From: Acidicapsa dinghuensis
GTDB taxonomy: Bacteria; Acidobacteriota; Terriglobia; Terriglobales; Acidobacteriaceae
Length of the DNA: 64,000 nucleotides
NCBI RefSeq assembly: GCF_025685685.1
Contig: NZ_JAGSYH010000008.1
Location: forward strand, 207,005 to 271,004
Direction: 5' to 3'
Position 1 is the first letter of the stretch. The number at the start of each line of letters is the position of its first letter. The notes under the pieces are model-generated. The model had not been told where the DNA came from and ran no database searches. It was given only the letters and a program-made list of their open reading frames with translations. This document shows positions 44,625 to 53,299 of the stretch, piece after piece. The position numbers and the translations under genes were made by a program.

Positions 44625-44957
44625 TTAATGCATAGAAACCAAAACTAACCAAATGAGAATACCAATCGATGCGCTGATAACGAGACCTAGTGGTCTACCG
44701 TTATACCGATTAGACCTTGTGGCCACGATCAATGAAGCGATTTCGCACAAGATTCCGCCTGCTGCAAACCTCAATGAATAATCAAGCGTGAGTGCGCCTC
44801 TCCCTACTTGAACAATGAAGATCAATTGGAGAAGCACAGCCACGAGCCAGAAGACCATTGATAAGCAAAAGCCCGCTGAGAACTTCCGGACCGCCACCAA
44901 CGACGCCCAGGCAGGAAGAGAAGATCCAGCGATCAACACTATTAGCAGAAACTCCAT
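44625..44957 (-). CDS. Small membrane protein bracketed by repeats
   Basis: A protein of 110 residues with three to four hydrophobic segments: FLLIVLIAGSSLPAWASLV, GFCLSMVFWLVAVLLQLIFI, AAGGILCEIASLIVATR and LGLVISASIGILIWLVLV. No charged catalytic motifs; family not recognised. Lower in G+C than chromosomal neighbours. It lies between two 139-bp direct repeats, suggesting it moved or was duplicated with them. Confidence 0.65.
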   Translation of the reverse strand: MEFLLIVLIAGSSLPAWASLVAVRKFSAGFCLSMVFWLVAVLLQLIFIVQVGRGALTLDYSLRFAAGGILCEIASLIVATRSNRYNGRPLGLVISASIGILIWLVLVSMH

Positions 44958-44998
44958 CTGGCCTCACCCATAAAAGCAGAAGATCCAAATGCTGGATA

Positions 44999-45137
44999 CC
45001 CACCCTATCTTTTCTCCTGCTGAAACTACCACAACTCTCGGGGTGCCCCATCCTTTCCGCGTTCTATGCGGAAAGGGTGGGATAGCGGATGCCCGCATCA
45101 CCACAAGCCAAATTCGTGCGCAGCACGAACTGGAGGG
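44999..45137 (+). repeat. 139-bp repeat, family B, copy 2
   Basis: Same sequence as 44332-44470 with four substitutions. The near identity means either recent duplication or ongoing conversion. The homology stops at the same base (…CTGGAGGG) on the right in both copies, where the private-stem hairpin module begins. Confidence 0.85.
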
Positions 45138-45139
45138 TA

Positions 45140-45194
45140 CAGCAGCCTTCAGGCTGCTGAATTCAAGGCAAAACATGGAAGTGGCTTTAGCCAC
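45140..45194 (+). repeat. Two-hairpin module, copy 2
   Basis: CAGCAGCC-TTCA-GGCTGCTG (45140-45159) then GTGGC-TTTA-GCCAC (45181-45194). Compared with copy 1, all inner stem positions have changed on both sides, keeping pairing. The next 100 bases to 45298 show nothing further. Confidence 0.75.
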
Positions 45195-45298
45195 GGGCCG
45201 TTCGAAATCAACCTATGACTTCGGTCCGAGCTCTCACACCGACCCCCAGCTTCTGCGAGATGTGGCAATGTATGAGATCTCCGACTCCAAACACGGCG

Positions 45299-47947
45299 TC
45301 ACCTGTCTCGCATGACCACCAAAGGAGAGATGAGGGCAGCGCGCCACGCAGGAATCATGCTCGCAAGAATCACCATTGCCGCCGGCAACAAAGGAGCGAT
45401 CAGCCACACTTGAAATTGCGGTGAAGCGACAACTGCAATATCGGCCATCAATAAACGCAGGAGCGCGAAAGACAGGAACGTCCCTGCTACAGTGCCGATC
45501 AAAGCAAGCCGGGACGCATTTACGACAACCAGAAAAACGATATGCCGGCGTTGAGCTCCGAGCGCAATACGAAGAGCATGCTCATGCTGGCGCTGATATT
45601 CCGCATCGCTCTGCGCGCTCAGCAGACCAAGGATACTGAGTATCAGCGCTGTAGCCGCCGACATGCTGCCAATCAGCGTCGCAATCCGCAACGCCGCCAG
45701 ACCAGATTGAGCCAACTGATTGCTGAGAGTGTTAATGCGCATAGGCGCCGCGCTGTACCCCAGCGCATTTCCAATTTTGCGCCGAAGATCCGCAAGTGTT
45801 CCGCTGTTCCGCTTCGCCTCTTTGAAGATCAGCGTCATGCGCGTGGGACAGTCTTGCCACATCGGAAAGTAGATCGTGGGTTCTGCGTGCTTTTCAAATG
45901 TCCCGAACACCTGTGATTTGACGACGCCAATAATCTCGGTTCTGACACCGCGGTCATCGATCACACCAGCGCCGAGCGGCTTACCGTTGAAGAAGAGATT
46001 GGCCGCCTCTTGATTGATCACTCCCACGCGCCCCATGCCGGGAATTGGCTGCGCGGAGAACTTTCGTCCAGCTATCAACGGCAGGTTGAGCGCATCGAAA
46101 TAGTTCGCTGACACGGCATTAGCGTCTAATTCGATGCCCGCTGGAGGAAGTGCAACAGGGACGCGAAACTGTGCGTGCCTCATTGGGCTCGGTGCGTTTG
46201 ATTGATCAACGTAGCCGTAGTAAATCGTTGGATCGCTTTGCTGTATCGCATCCGTCGACTTTCTCTTGACAACGCCGATGATCTCGATCGGAAAACCAGC
46301 AGAGTCCTCAATCACCACACCAGCCGTCTGCAGGCCGAAAAGTTTTGCCGCCGCATCCTCATCGACAATTGCGACCCTGCGCGTTGGATCGTTTGCCCCA
46401 AACATCCTTCCGGCAATCGGCTGGCTGTCCAGCAAATTAAGGGACTCAGGCGTAAGCCACGCGATATCCATTGCGACATCTCGATATTGTGAGGGCGGTG
46501 GCTGAACTCTAAATGTTTGCCACATCGGTTGACTGCCCGGGAGTTGGGTAGTCCACGCCAATGGTGACAGACCAGCCACCGATTTCGCCTTCTCTTCAAC
46601 TTCGTTGAAGTAGTTGATCTCAGCCTCAGGCCGCTGTACGGTCAAAAGGATTGGATCACCCAGGCGATGCCCCGCACTTGTTTCTAACGCTGCGTGAAGA
46701 CCATCGAGAAGAAGCGCTGTACAGATTACAAGCATGCAGCAGGCCGTAATTTGCGCAACGACCAAACCAGATCGCAGACGCCGGATTGCCTTCGAGGGCG
46801 AACCTGTTTCACGCTGAAGAACAATCCAGGGGCGATCGGTTACGGTCCCAAGAACCGGCATCATTCCGCAGATGACCGTAATAACCACACACGCCAACGA
46901 CGCCGTGAGGATCGGGAGCAAATGCGGTGCAAAGCTGAGCCGTTCCGCATCCTCCTCGAAGAGAAAAGCCGGGATAGCATGCGCTGTCAAAATCGCCAGC
47001 AATAAACCCAAAGCTCCACCGGCAATGGAGATGACAATGCTGTCCGAGAACAACTCCCACAACAGTTCAGCGCGTGCCGCACCAAGGGCGATGCGGAGAG
47101 ATGTTTCATGGGATCGCCTCAAAGCTCGTCCAAGCAGCAGCGAAGCCACGTTGATACAAGCGATGAAGAATACAGCTCCAGCAGAGAAGCTAAGAAATAG
47201 ATCGATGCGCGACAATCCCCGGGCCATATTCGGCGCGATGCCCGTGAAGGGGGTTACGCTTATTCCGCTGGAAGAACCTGAACGAAGAGCGGTCTGCGCT
47301 CGACGCGCTGAAATGCCATCGCGAAGACGCGCAAGTACCCAAAACTCTTGCCTGTCTCCACCGCCTTGCAGATCCCGCTCTTGTAATGGAATCCAGAGAT
47401 CGACACTGCGATCACTATAGAGACCATCCAACTGGTCCGGTGCAATTCCCTTAATTTTGTAATCTACGTTATCGATACGAATTTTGGAGCCAACCACATT
47501 AGCGCCGCCGCCGAATTCGCTTTCCCATACGTGATGACTGACAACCACGCCGTCATCCAACGGTATTGTCAGCGCTACAGCCAAATTCGGCGTGGCAGCG
47601 GCGACAGTCGCGATCTCCGTATTGGTGCCAATCACAATGTTGCTTGGCCTGATTCGCACCGCGCCAATCCAATCAAATGCCCCGCTGCTTTTTTTGAGCA
47701 TCTGATAATCGCTGGCTGACAGTGGTCCGGCATCGCGGAAACGATCTTCCCTGAATATCGAAACAATCCTGTCAAAGCCTCGGAGAGGAGAGGCAGGGTG
47801 AGTCAAACCCTGAAGAAATCCGTAGATGGCTGAATTACTGCCTATGCCAAGTGCAATCGTAAGCAGCAAAGCAAACGACAGGCCCGGCGCCCGCGCAAAT
47901 GATCTTGCCGAACTTCGGATTCGGGAAAGGCTTCGAGACAAGACCAT
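45299..47947 (-). CDS. MacB/FtsX-type ABC permease, ADOP family (second)
   Basis: A protein of 882 residues. It opens with RIRSSARSFARAPGLSFALLLTIALGIGSNSAIYGFLQGL, giving the first helix, then a MacB-like periplasmic core, an FtsX domain with ETSLRIALGAARAELLWELF, a second core and a terminal FtsX domain with EHALRIALGAQRRHIVFLVVV. This duplicated orphan-permease plan matches the protein at 12089-14557, but the sequences are well diverged and this gene is less G+C-rich. No ATPase gene is adjacent. Upstream lies a palindrome at 48046-48061 that could bind a regulator. Confidence 0.92.
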   Translation of the reverse strand: MVLSRSLSRIRSSARSFARAPGLSFALLLTIALGIGSNSAIYGFLQGLTHPASPLRGFDRIVSIFREDRFRDAGPLSASDYQMLKKSSGAFDWIGAVRIRPSNIVIGTNTEIATVAAATPNLAVALTIPLDDGVVVSHHVWESEFGGGANVVGSKIRIDNVDYKIKGIAPDQLDGLYSDRSVDLWIPLQERDLQGGGDRQEFWVLARLRDGISARRAQTALRSGSSSGISVTPFTGIAPNMARGLSRIDLFLSFSAGAVFFIACINVASLLLGRALRRSHETSLRIALGAARAELLWELFSDSIVISIAGGALGLLLAILTAHAIPAFLFEEDAERLSFAPHLLPILTASLACVVITVICGMMPVLGTVTDRPWIVLQRETGSPSKAIRRLRSGLVVAQITACCMLVICTALLLDGLHAALETSAGHRLGDPILLTVQRPEAEINYFNEVEEKAKSVAGLSPLAWTTQLPGSQPMWQTFRVQPPPSQYRDVAMDIAWLTPESLNLLDSQPIAGRMFGANDPTRRVAIVDEDAAAKLFGLQTAGVVIEDSAGFPIEIIGVVKRKSTDAIQQSDPTIYYGYVDQSNAPSPMRHAQFRVPVALPPAGIELDANAVSANYFDALNLPLIAGRKFSAQPIPGMGRVGVINQEAANLFFNGKPLGAGVIDDRGVRTEIIGVVKSQVFGTFEKHAEPTIYFPMWQDCPTRMTLIFKEAKRNSGTLADLRRKIGNALGYSAAPMRINTLSNQLAQSGLAALRIATLIGSMSAATALILSILGLLSAQSDAEYQRQHEHALRIALGAQRRHIVFLVVVNASRLALIGTVAGTFLSFALLRLLMADIAVVASPQFQVWLIAPLLPAAMVILASMIPAWRAALISPLVVMRDR

Positions 47948-48045
47948 CCAGATATTTCAAGCAAGTGACGGGCCATAAGAAGCAAGTAGTTTCCCTAGAC
48001 AAACTAGGCATCAGTCGGCTTTTTGCGTCCAATTTCGAGCCTATG

Positions 48046-48061
48046 TGTCCGCATATGGACA
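48046..48061. promoter_or_regulatory. Palindrome upstream of the second ADOP gene
   Basis: TGTCC-gcatat-GGACA, about 100 bases before the ATG at 47947. Half-sites of 5 bases with a 6-base centre suit a dimeric repressor such as a PadR or MarR type. No regulator gene is next to it, so this is only a candidate. Confidence 0.35.
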
Positions 48062-48118
48062 GGCAGAGTCTGGAAAATGCGCCAAAGGCACATCTGAGAA
48101 TGCTGACAAACCCGCTGC

Positions 48119-48179
48119 TTTGAAAGGGCACGAGTTTACTCGTGCCGTAAAAGCTGCAAATGGAACTCGGCTTTAGCCG
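48119..48179 (+). repeat. Hairpin repeat, family A, second copy
   Basis: GGCACGAG-TTTA-CTCGTGCC (48127-48146) and CGGC-TTTA-GCCG (48168-48179) with the joining text GTAAAAGCTGC shared with 40235-40288. Here the flanks do not carry the 28-bp direct repeat found at 40 kb. Confidence 0.8.
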
Positions 48180-48212
48180 CTGAGGCATGTACGCAACTCT
48201 TGCTGGACTTTT

Positions 48213-48353
48213 GTCAGCAGTATGAAACGCGCCAAAGGCGCATCTCATACCAGCCCAGGGCAAAATAGCTCTGGCGAACCGCGAGGTTCGCCAGACATGA
48301 CGCCCTGAGTCAGAATCCAACATAGGCGTTATGCGGGCTGAATGCCCGCCTCA
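48213..48353 (+). repeat. Dispersed repeat, family D, copy 1
   Basis: From GTCAGCAG to GCGGGCTGAATGCCCGCCTCAT. It aligns end to end with the complement of 63515-63655, sharing ACGC(G/A)CCAAAGGCGCAT, CATACCAGCCC, ATGACGCCCTGA and the last hairpin GGGCTGAATGCCC. A 40-base fragment also occurs at 62510-62550. The interior hairpin GGCGAACC-gcga-GGTTCGCC is specific to this copy. The rest of the 47948-48654 gap is otherwise empty apart from the palindromes described separately. Confidence 0.75.
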
Positions 48354-48547
48354 TAGGAATGCAATGACTCGCACCACCAACTTGGTCATCGTGTGGAACA
48401 TAGCGCAACAGATATAAATTCCCCCCAACCATCCGGCCTATGCACAAACACCCATAATTCAACGCAAAAACATCGCGAGCAAAGCCACCACTTTACAAGA
48501 AACTTCGCTTGACACAGCCTCACAGCCCCAATCGACCTGAGACAAAA

Positions 48548-48601
48548 TGTTCCACGAGGAACATTTTCTGCCTCAGCAGAACAATTGCTCCACGTGGAGC
48601 A
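48548..48601. promoter_or_regulatory. Paired parS-like palindromes, site 1
   Basis: TGTTCCACGAGGAACA (48548-48563), 22 bases, then TGCTCCACGTGGAGCA (48586-48601). Chromosomal parS sites, bound by ParB, follow TGTTNCACGTGNAACA; these have one and two changes from the symmetric TGTTCCACGTGGAACA form. The spacer can fold as CTGC-ctca-GCAG. The second palindrome is perfect over 22 bases. An inverted copy with identical spacing lies at 63292-63345. Alternatively this is a repeat element. Confidence 0.5.
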
Positions 48602-48654
48602 ATTTCAACCCGAGGGCCACCGGCCTGCATCTGAACTGAAACACACTCCACACT

Positions 48655-49506
48655 TCACGCTAGCCGCATCACCGCATCCATAGCCCGCGACGTGTTAAAC
48701 AACAACACCTCCGGCGCAAACTTGTAAAACGGTATCGGTGGAATCATCTCTGCCGTCAGCCATCCGTCATATCCAATCGCGCGCAACCCGCTTATGACAG
48801 CAGGCCAGTTCACATCCCCTGAAAGTATCTCCACAAATCCATCCACCGACCCCACCGCGCGGCGATAATCCTTCAGATGCACGCGCCGAATCTGCGCCCC
48901 CAGCGCCAAAATCCAATGTTCCGGATACCCAAAAGCTAGCGTATTGCCCACATCGAAATACGAGCCCACCCACTCGCTCTCAAACTGCGCAATAAACTGC
49001 CGCATCTCCATCGGGCTCAGCAAAAACTTGTTCCACACATTCTCAATGCAGATGCGAACCCCGCATCGCTCCGCAACCGGCAACACCGCGCGCACAAACT
49101 CTGTAGCCCGCTGCCACGCCTTGTCGTACGGCACCACTTCGCAGCCCGGAATAAAATCCGCTCCCACCGTCCCCGGCACCACCAGAATCGCATCCAGCCC
49201 CAGCGCCTGCGCCGTCTCGATCTGTTTTCTGCAAATCGCCTCAGCATGCGCCCGCACCGCCGGATCTTCACTCGCGGCATTCGCGCCCCAGTAAAGCCCG
49301 GTAGCCAACCCGCTCAGTTCAACGCCATTTTGCTTTGCCAGCTTACGCACAACAGCAATCTCTTGTGAGGTGCTGTTCAATGTCAGCGGACCATCCTCGC
49401 TCAGATCGATTTCGAATCCCTCAAAGCCAGCCTCACGCGCCAGCCGCAGCTTATTCTCAAGCGTCATCTCTGCAGGAAAAGACCAGATACTCACCGACTT
49501 CTTCAT
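48655..49506 (-). CDS. Sugar phosphate isomerase/epimerase (xylose-isomerase-like TIM barrel)
   Basis: A protein of 283 residues. AP-endonuclease-2 type barrel with metal ligands in RICIENVWNKF (Glu), VGSYFDVGNTL (Asp), RVHLKDYRR (His/Asp) and the final LTAEMIPP (Glu). The N-terminus MKKSVSIWSFPAEMTLENKL is intact and has no export signal. Members isomerise or epimerise sugars or inosose. The ATG overlaps the oxidoreductase stop (ATGA), so the two work together, probably in catabolism of a sugar or cyclitol. Confidence 0.9.
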   Translation of the reverse strand: MKKSVSIWSFPAEMTLENKLRLAREAGFEGFEIDLSEDGPLTLNSTSQEIAVVRKLAKQNGVELSGLATGLYWGANAASEDPAVRAHAEAICRKQIETAQALGLDAILVVPGTVGADFIPGCEVVPYDKAWQRATEFVRAVLPVAERCGVRICIENVWNKFLLSPMEMRQFIAQFESEWVGSYFDVGNTLAFGYPEHWILALGAQIRRVHLKDYRRAVGSVDGFVEILSGDVNWPAVISGLRAIGYDGWLTAEMIPPIPFYKFAPEVLLFNTSRAMDAVMRLA

Positions 49507-50549
49507 GCCTCACCTCCTACGCTCACCGCGCGCCGTGTGCGCGCCGACTCGATCTCCGCAAACACCACTTCCAATGAAGCACGCGCGTCTTCCAGCGTCG
49601 CATCCACCGGCGGCGCACCGCTCAACAAGCAAGCAACAAATGCCTGCAACTCATTGAAGTACCCACCCAGACTCGATATGTTTCCACCTGCACCCTGCGA
49701 CTCACCTACAGCGGGCGTTTGAAACGCCAGTGGCTCCGGCGCGCCATCGTTCCACGTGACAATCAGCGTCGGCGACTTGCCTGAATCGAAGTCGATACAC
49801 GCCTTTTCAAACACCGCCTGAAACGCCATGCGAAAACCCCATTTCGCCGGATAGTTCCACCCACCCTCCGCCGACACCACAACATCCGGATAGTCATACA
49901 GCGTAAAGATATGCGCCGGACCGCTGTAATCAAACACAGCCCGCGACTGCACAGCGCACGGCTTGCCCAGCAGCGCCAGCGCAAAATCCGTATCGTGAAT
50001 ATGCAGATCCAGCGCAGCCCCACCCGACCGCTGCTCCTGGTTAAGCCAGTTATCAGCCGCATATTCCGGACGCCCCGATTGCCGTGTCATCGACAGACTC
50101 AGCAGCCGCCCGCCTTTACCTTCGCGCACAAACTGCCGCAACGCCTGATACTCAGGCCAGAAGCGAATGCAGTGCCCCACCTGCGCCATCACTCCAGCCT
50201 TCTTCGCCGCAGTAATGATCCGATCGGCAGCAGCGAGCGTTGGAGCAAGTGGCTTCTCGCAGAACAAGTGCCGTCCACTCTCCAGTGCAATCAAAGCATC
50301 CGCTTCATGCGCGTCCAGCGGAGTGCAGACATCTACCATCTCTACTTCGAGCCGCGCCGTCAACAACTCCGGCAGCGAATCATACACCGGCACATCCAGC
50401 CCAAGCTCCTTGAGCTTCCCGTGCACCAACTCCGTGCGCGGATCAGCCACACCCACCAGCCGCGCACCTGCCAATTGTTTATATATCTGCGCATGCATGT
50501 TTCCCATAAATCCAAAGCCGACAAGCGCAATATTTACTTTATGCATCAC
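49503..50549 (-). CDS. Gfo/Idh/MocA family oxidoreductase
   Basis: A protein of 348 residues. The NAD(P) motif VNIALVGFGFMGNMHAQIYK is at the start; the catalytic EKPLAP is in GRHLFCEKPLAPTLAAAD; the sugar-site His lies in LDLHIHDTDFALALLG. Cytosolic. Coupled to the downstream isomerase and divergent from an AraC regulator, which is the likely controller. A short stretch in its coding sequence (near 49750) resembles half a parS site but is explained by codons. Confidence 0.93.
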   Translation of the reverse strand: MMHKVNIALVGFGFMGNMHAQIYKQLAGARLVGVADPRTELVHGKLKELGLDVPVYDSLPELLTARLEVEMVDVCTPLDAHEADALIALESGRHLFCEKPLAPTLAAADRIITAAKKAGVMAQVGHCIRFWPEYQALRQFVREGKGGRLLSLSMTRQSGRPEYAADNWLNQEQRSGGAALDLHIHDTDFALALLGKPCAVQSRAVFDYSGPAHIFTLYDYPDVVVSAEGGWNYPAKWGFRMAFQAVFEKACIDFDSGKSPTLIVTWNDGAPEPLAFQTPAVGESQGAGGNISSLGGYFNELQAFVACLLSGAPPVDATLEDARASLEVVFAEIESARTRRAVSVGGEA

Positions 50550-50600
50550 AGGCCTCCGCCACCTGACTGCAACGTAACAAGTCTTCTCTTTTCTCTATTA

Positions 50601-50620
50601 GCAAAAGCGATCGTACTTTT
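50601..50620. promoter_or_regulatory. Candidate operator between the sugar operon and araC-type gene
   Basis: CAAAAG-cgatcgta-CTTTTG in the AT-rich 154-base gap between divergent starts at 50549 and 50704. Perfect 6-base half-sites. Its position fits control of either promoter by the AraC-type protein or another regulator. AraC proteins more often bind direct repeats, which lowers confidence. Confidence 0.4.
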
Positions 50621-50703
50621 GTCTTTTTTATCTATACACAAATACAGATTTTTCTTCACGCCCGGCTGCTTTCCCGCTATCGTGATCACAGCATCTGCAC
50701 ATT

Positions 50704-51573
50704 ATGGCAACGCAACTACCATCTCTGGCCCGATCTCTCGCTACGCCGCGTAACTACTTCCATGGCCGCACCCATGCGGAAACCTGCGTCCCCAACAACA
50801 TCCTCATCTTTCGCCGCGCCACCGGAGCCGATCTACGCCGCGCCACCTTTGAGCTACGCCCGCATCACCGCTTCGTGCTCATCTTCAATCTCAAAACCGC
50901 AGGCACCGTCCGCATTGACCGTGACGAAGTCGAGCTGCACCCCGGCGAAGGCATCCTCATCCTGCCCTATCAGTTCCACGTCTTCCCTCGTACCCAGCGC
51001 GAAGACATCCTCTGGCTCATCGTCACCTTCGAGTGCGATCGCCCCGCTCCGCTCGAGCAGTTTCGCGGCAAAGCCTTCCAGTTCGACGCATCTATCCGCC
51101 ACCGCTTAACTGCATCACTGCAGCTATACACAGCGCGGCAGCAAGAATCCTCCAACCAGATCCTCGCTCTTGAAATCGCCAGCGTCCTCGCGCAGCTCCA
51201 GCCGCACCTGCACGACTCTAAAGCCACGCCCATGCTCGCCGACAAGCGCTCCACTCAGTTGCTCAACGATATCGAGACCTACCTGCGCCAATCACACCCC
51301 ACGAGCGTGAACATGCAAGACCTCGCACGCCGTCTCCACATCTCCGAGAGCCGCCTGCGCGCACGCTTCCGCACCGCCTTCGGCTCAAGCCTCGGAGCCT
51401 ACCTGCGCAACTACCGCCTGCATGTCGCCATGGAACACATCCGCGACACCCGCCACAACTTCACCGAGATCGCCAGCAGCCTCGGTTTCCCAGACTCGGC
51501 CACCTTCACCCGCTTCATCCGCCGCCAAACCGGTTACACCCCTAGCGAGTTCAGACGGCGGCTGATTCACTGA
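50704..51573 (+). CDS. AraC family transcriptional regulator
   Basis: A protein of 289 residues. The N-terminal cupin-like sensor (about 20-110) includes FELRPHHRFVLIFNLKTAGT and LHPGEGILILPYQFHVFPR. The C-terminal pair of helix-turn-helices runs from SVNMQDLARRLHISESRLRA to SLGAYLRNYRLHVAMEHIRD and FTEIASSLGFPDSATFTRFI. It probably responds to a ligand of the divergent oxidoreductase/isomerase operon. The last 60 codons are repeated at 53117-53299 as a severed paralogue. Confidence 0.93.
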   Translation: MATQLPSLARSLATPRNYFHGRTHAETCVPNNILIFRRATGADLRRATFELRPHHRFVLIFNLKTAGTVRIDRDEVELHPGEGILILPYQFHVFPRTQREDILWLIVTFECDRPAPLEQFRGKAFQFDASIRHRLTASLQLYTARQQESSNQILALEIASVLAQLQPHLHDSKATPMLADKRSTQLLNDIETYLRQSHPTSVNMQDLARRLHISESRLRARFRTAFGSSLGAYLRNYRLHVAMEHIRDTRHNFTEIASSLGFPDSATFTRFIRRQTGYTPSEFRRRLIH

Positions 51574-51581
51574 TAAGCACA

Positions 51582-51746
51582 GACAAATGGATTTCGAAAC
51601 CCCAAAAAGCAGCGCTCCGACCTCTCACAAATGAGGATGGTCTAGGTCCGTTTGTGCGGGAATTAGAATGGTTTTCGCGAAATCCCAAATATTTAGATCA
51701 GATTAGGTTTTAGCTCGATCGTACGGAGGTCCCGAATCCATTTGTC
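51582..51746. repeat. Inverted repeat pair before the DUF932 gene
   Basis: GACAAATGGATT (51582-51593) and AATCCATTTGTC (51735-51746) are perfect 12-bp inverted repeats, starting 8 bases after the AraC stop and ending 29 bases before the DUF932 start. The 141 bases between contain smaller palindromes (CCTC-tcacaaat-GAGG) and no gene. It may be a 165-bp palindrome-ended mobile remnant or the border of the inserted segment. Confidence 0.55.
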
Positions 51747-51775
51747 AGACAGTTCTGATCGACTCGGAGTGAGCT

Positions 51776-52741
51776 ATGAACACAGAACCAAATAACCATA
51801 CACCATGGCACGACGCGGTCAAGATAGTGGACCGCGGAAGTACTGTGGAGCAAGCAATCAAGGAGGCTAACCTCGGGCGGTTTGTAGTACGCGAGCCCCA
51901 ACCCAGAAAGCGAGAGCTGTTTTGTGAGGGCCGGGGATCGTCTGTGCCTGCGGTCTTTATCAAAGCACTTCGGCGTAACCTCATTCCGCTCCAGAACAAC
52001 GAAGCGTTTGGCCTATTCCAACCACTCATCGATTCGGGATGCCTCTCCATCGACAGTATCTGTGAATGGAACGGATGCGAGATGGTGTGGATGATATTCG
52101 AGGTTCTCAATTGCGAAAATGTTGATAATCGCGACCCTCTTAGGCCGTTTTTGCTTTCTGGTCATAACCCTTTGACAAACTATCTCAAGCTTTCGTACCT
52201 CTTCGTCAGAGCATCAACGAATGGAGTTCTGACCCAGGGAACTTTTCATAACCCGGAACCCCAGCTTCCCCTAAAGGATCAGCTTCCCCGTAGGTTTTCT
52301 GCTGGAAACGAAGAAGCATGCAAGGCGATGCGGACCCATTTACTCGCTGTAACAAGTGCGTTCAAACAAATGAGCGAAATGCCCGTTAGCCTGGAGCAAG
52401 TAGACAGATACTTTGTGGACGTTGCGCATTACTCTCCCAAGCCCGGCGCTAGACGCTGGCGAACCCATCTTTCGGAGGATCAAATCAGCCGATTCCCCTC
52501 CACGTGCAGGGAGCAATTCTTCCGACTACACGACGGCGCTGGAACTCAGACACAGACAAGTCTGTGGAACGCTTACAACGCCGTCATCGAATGGGTGGAC
52601 CATGAGGGAAGTACTCTGCAGGGCTGGAACAGGCTCGATGAACTCTGGTTGAGTGGAATCAAAGACAGTGCGCTGTATGTAGCGCTCAAGAGGATTGGCC
52701 ACATAGGGAAGGATTCGCGTAGCGGCCGCGGTTCTAGATGA
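51776..52741 (+). CDS. DUF932 family protein (phage/plasmid associated)
   Basis: A protein of 321 residues. The DUF932 outline is visible: PWHDAVKIVDRGSTVEQAIK, ANLGRFVVREPQ, LIPLQNNEAFGLFQPLIDSG, the middle LRPFLLSGHNPLTNYLKLSY and a helical end with FKQMSEMPVSLEQVDRYFVD. The family is typical of phages, plasmids and islands and has no settled function. Base composition is lower than flanking genes. It sits alone between a 165-bp inverted-repeat unit and a 309-bp palindrome-ended element that breaks an AraC paralogue, which points to horizontal arrival. Confidence 0.8.
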   Translation: MNTEPNNHTPWHDAVKIVDRGSTVEQAIKEANLGRFVVREPQPRKRELFCEGRGSSVPAVFIKALRRNLIPLQNNEAFGLFQPLIDSGCLSIDSICEWNGCEMVWMIFEVLNCENVDNRDPLRPFLLSGHNPLTNYLKLSYLFVRASTNGVLTQGTFHNPEPQLPLKDQLPRRFSAGNEEACKAMRTHLLAVTSAFKQMSEMPVSLEQVDRYFVDVAHYSPKPGARRWRTHLSEDQISRFPSTCREQFFRLHDGAGTQTQTSLWNAYNAVIEWVDHEGSTLQGWNRLDELWLSGIKDSALYVALKRIGHIGKDSRSGRGSR

Positions 52742-52808
52742 TTTAAGTTACCGCATAGATCACAAGACGAACGCTCTCTGAGCTTGGAACGTAATTCGTC
52801 AGGGCGGT

Positions 52809-53117
52809 GGGCGGGTGGCCCAGATCCACAAATTAAACAACGGAGGGTGCCCTAGGTCTCGCTTCTGAGACCTGGGTTTCAGCAATGCTTCGTTCTTTGG
52901 GACATGGTGGTCCACCAGGATTCTATCTCCGCTGTGCGTGAACGACTGGAGTGTCTAAGTATGTTTTGGGCCGGTAGCAACTGAAAGTGATGAAATGGAA
53001 GTTGCCTGTCTGCTGATACCGGGTTAGCTTGCTGGCCATGGGAGCATCGTAACCCAGGTCTCGTTGAGACCTGGGGCACCCTCAGTGGATGCGATTTCAG
53101 ATCTGGGCCACCCACCC
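52809..53117. mobile_element. 309-bp palindrome-ended (MITE-like) element
   Basis: GGGCGGGTGGCCCAGATC (52809-52826) and GATCTGGGCCACCCACCC (53100-53117) are 18-bp terminal inverted repeats with one mismatch. Inside are two related hairpins, CCTAGGTCTC…GAGACCTGGG (52851-52875) and CCCAGGTCTC-gtt-GAGACCTGGG (53053-53075), and a family C repeat (53012-53102). No transposase is encoded. Its right end touches the exact start of the truncated AraC copy. No target duplication was found. Confidence 0.65.
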
Positions 53118-53299
53118 TCGGAGCCTATCTGCGCAACTATCGCCTGCATGTAGCCATGGAACACATCCGCGACACCCGCCACAACTTCACCGAGATCGCC
53201 GCCAGCCTCGGCTTCCCGGACTCAGCCACCTTTACCCGCTTCATCCGCCGCCAAACCGGCTATACGCCCAGCGAATTCCGCCAAAGGCTGATTCATTAG
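53117..53299 (+). pseudogene. 3' fragment of an AraC-family gene
   Basis: Sixty-one codons including stop reading LGAYLRNYRLHVAMEHIRDT to GYTPSEFRQRLIH. Versus the intact gene (51391-51573) only two residues differ while about 18 bases do, nearly all silent. So this was once a selected paralogue, later cut. The 5' part is missing: the palindrome-ended element and DUF932 gene lie where it should be. The 160 bases after it hold no gene. Confidence 0.85.

Noticed and set aside
47835..48323. Minus-strand open frame of 162 codons
   Set aside because: It runs through the ADOP start region, a palindrome and dispersed repeats; no family-like sequence.
49748..49766. GTTCCACGTGAC, similar to part of a parS site
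   Set aside because: It lies inside the oxidoreductase coding sequence, only one half matches, and it lacks the paired layout seen at 48.5 and 63.3 kb.
52719..52742. NotI, SacII and XbaI-like sites packed at the 3' end of the DUF932 gene, resembling a cloning polylinker
   Set aside because: The order does not match a known polylinker, the frame stays open through it, and no other vector sequence is present. Chance in GC-rich DNA.
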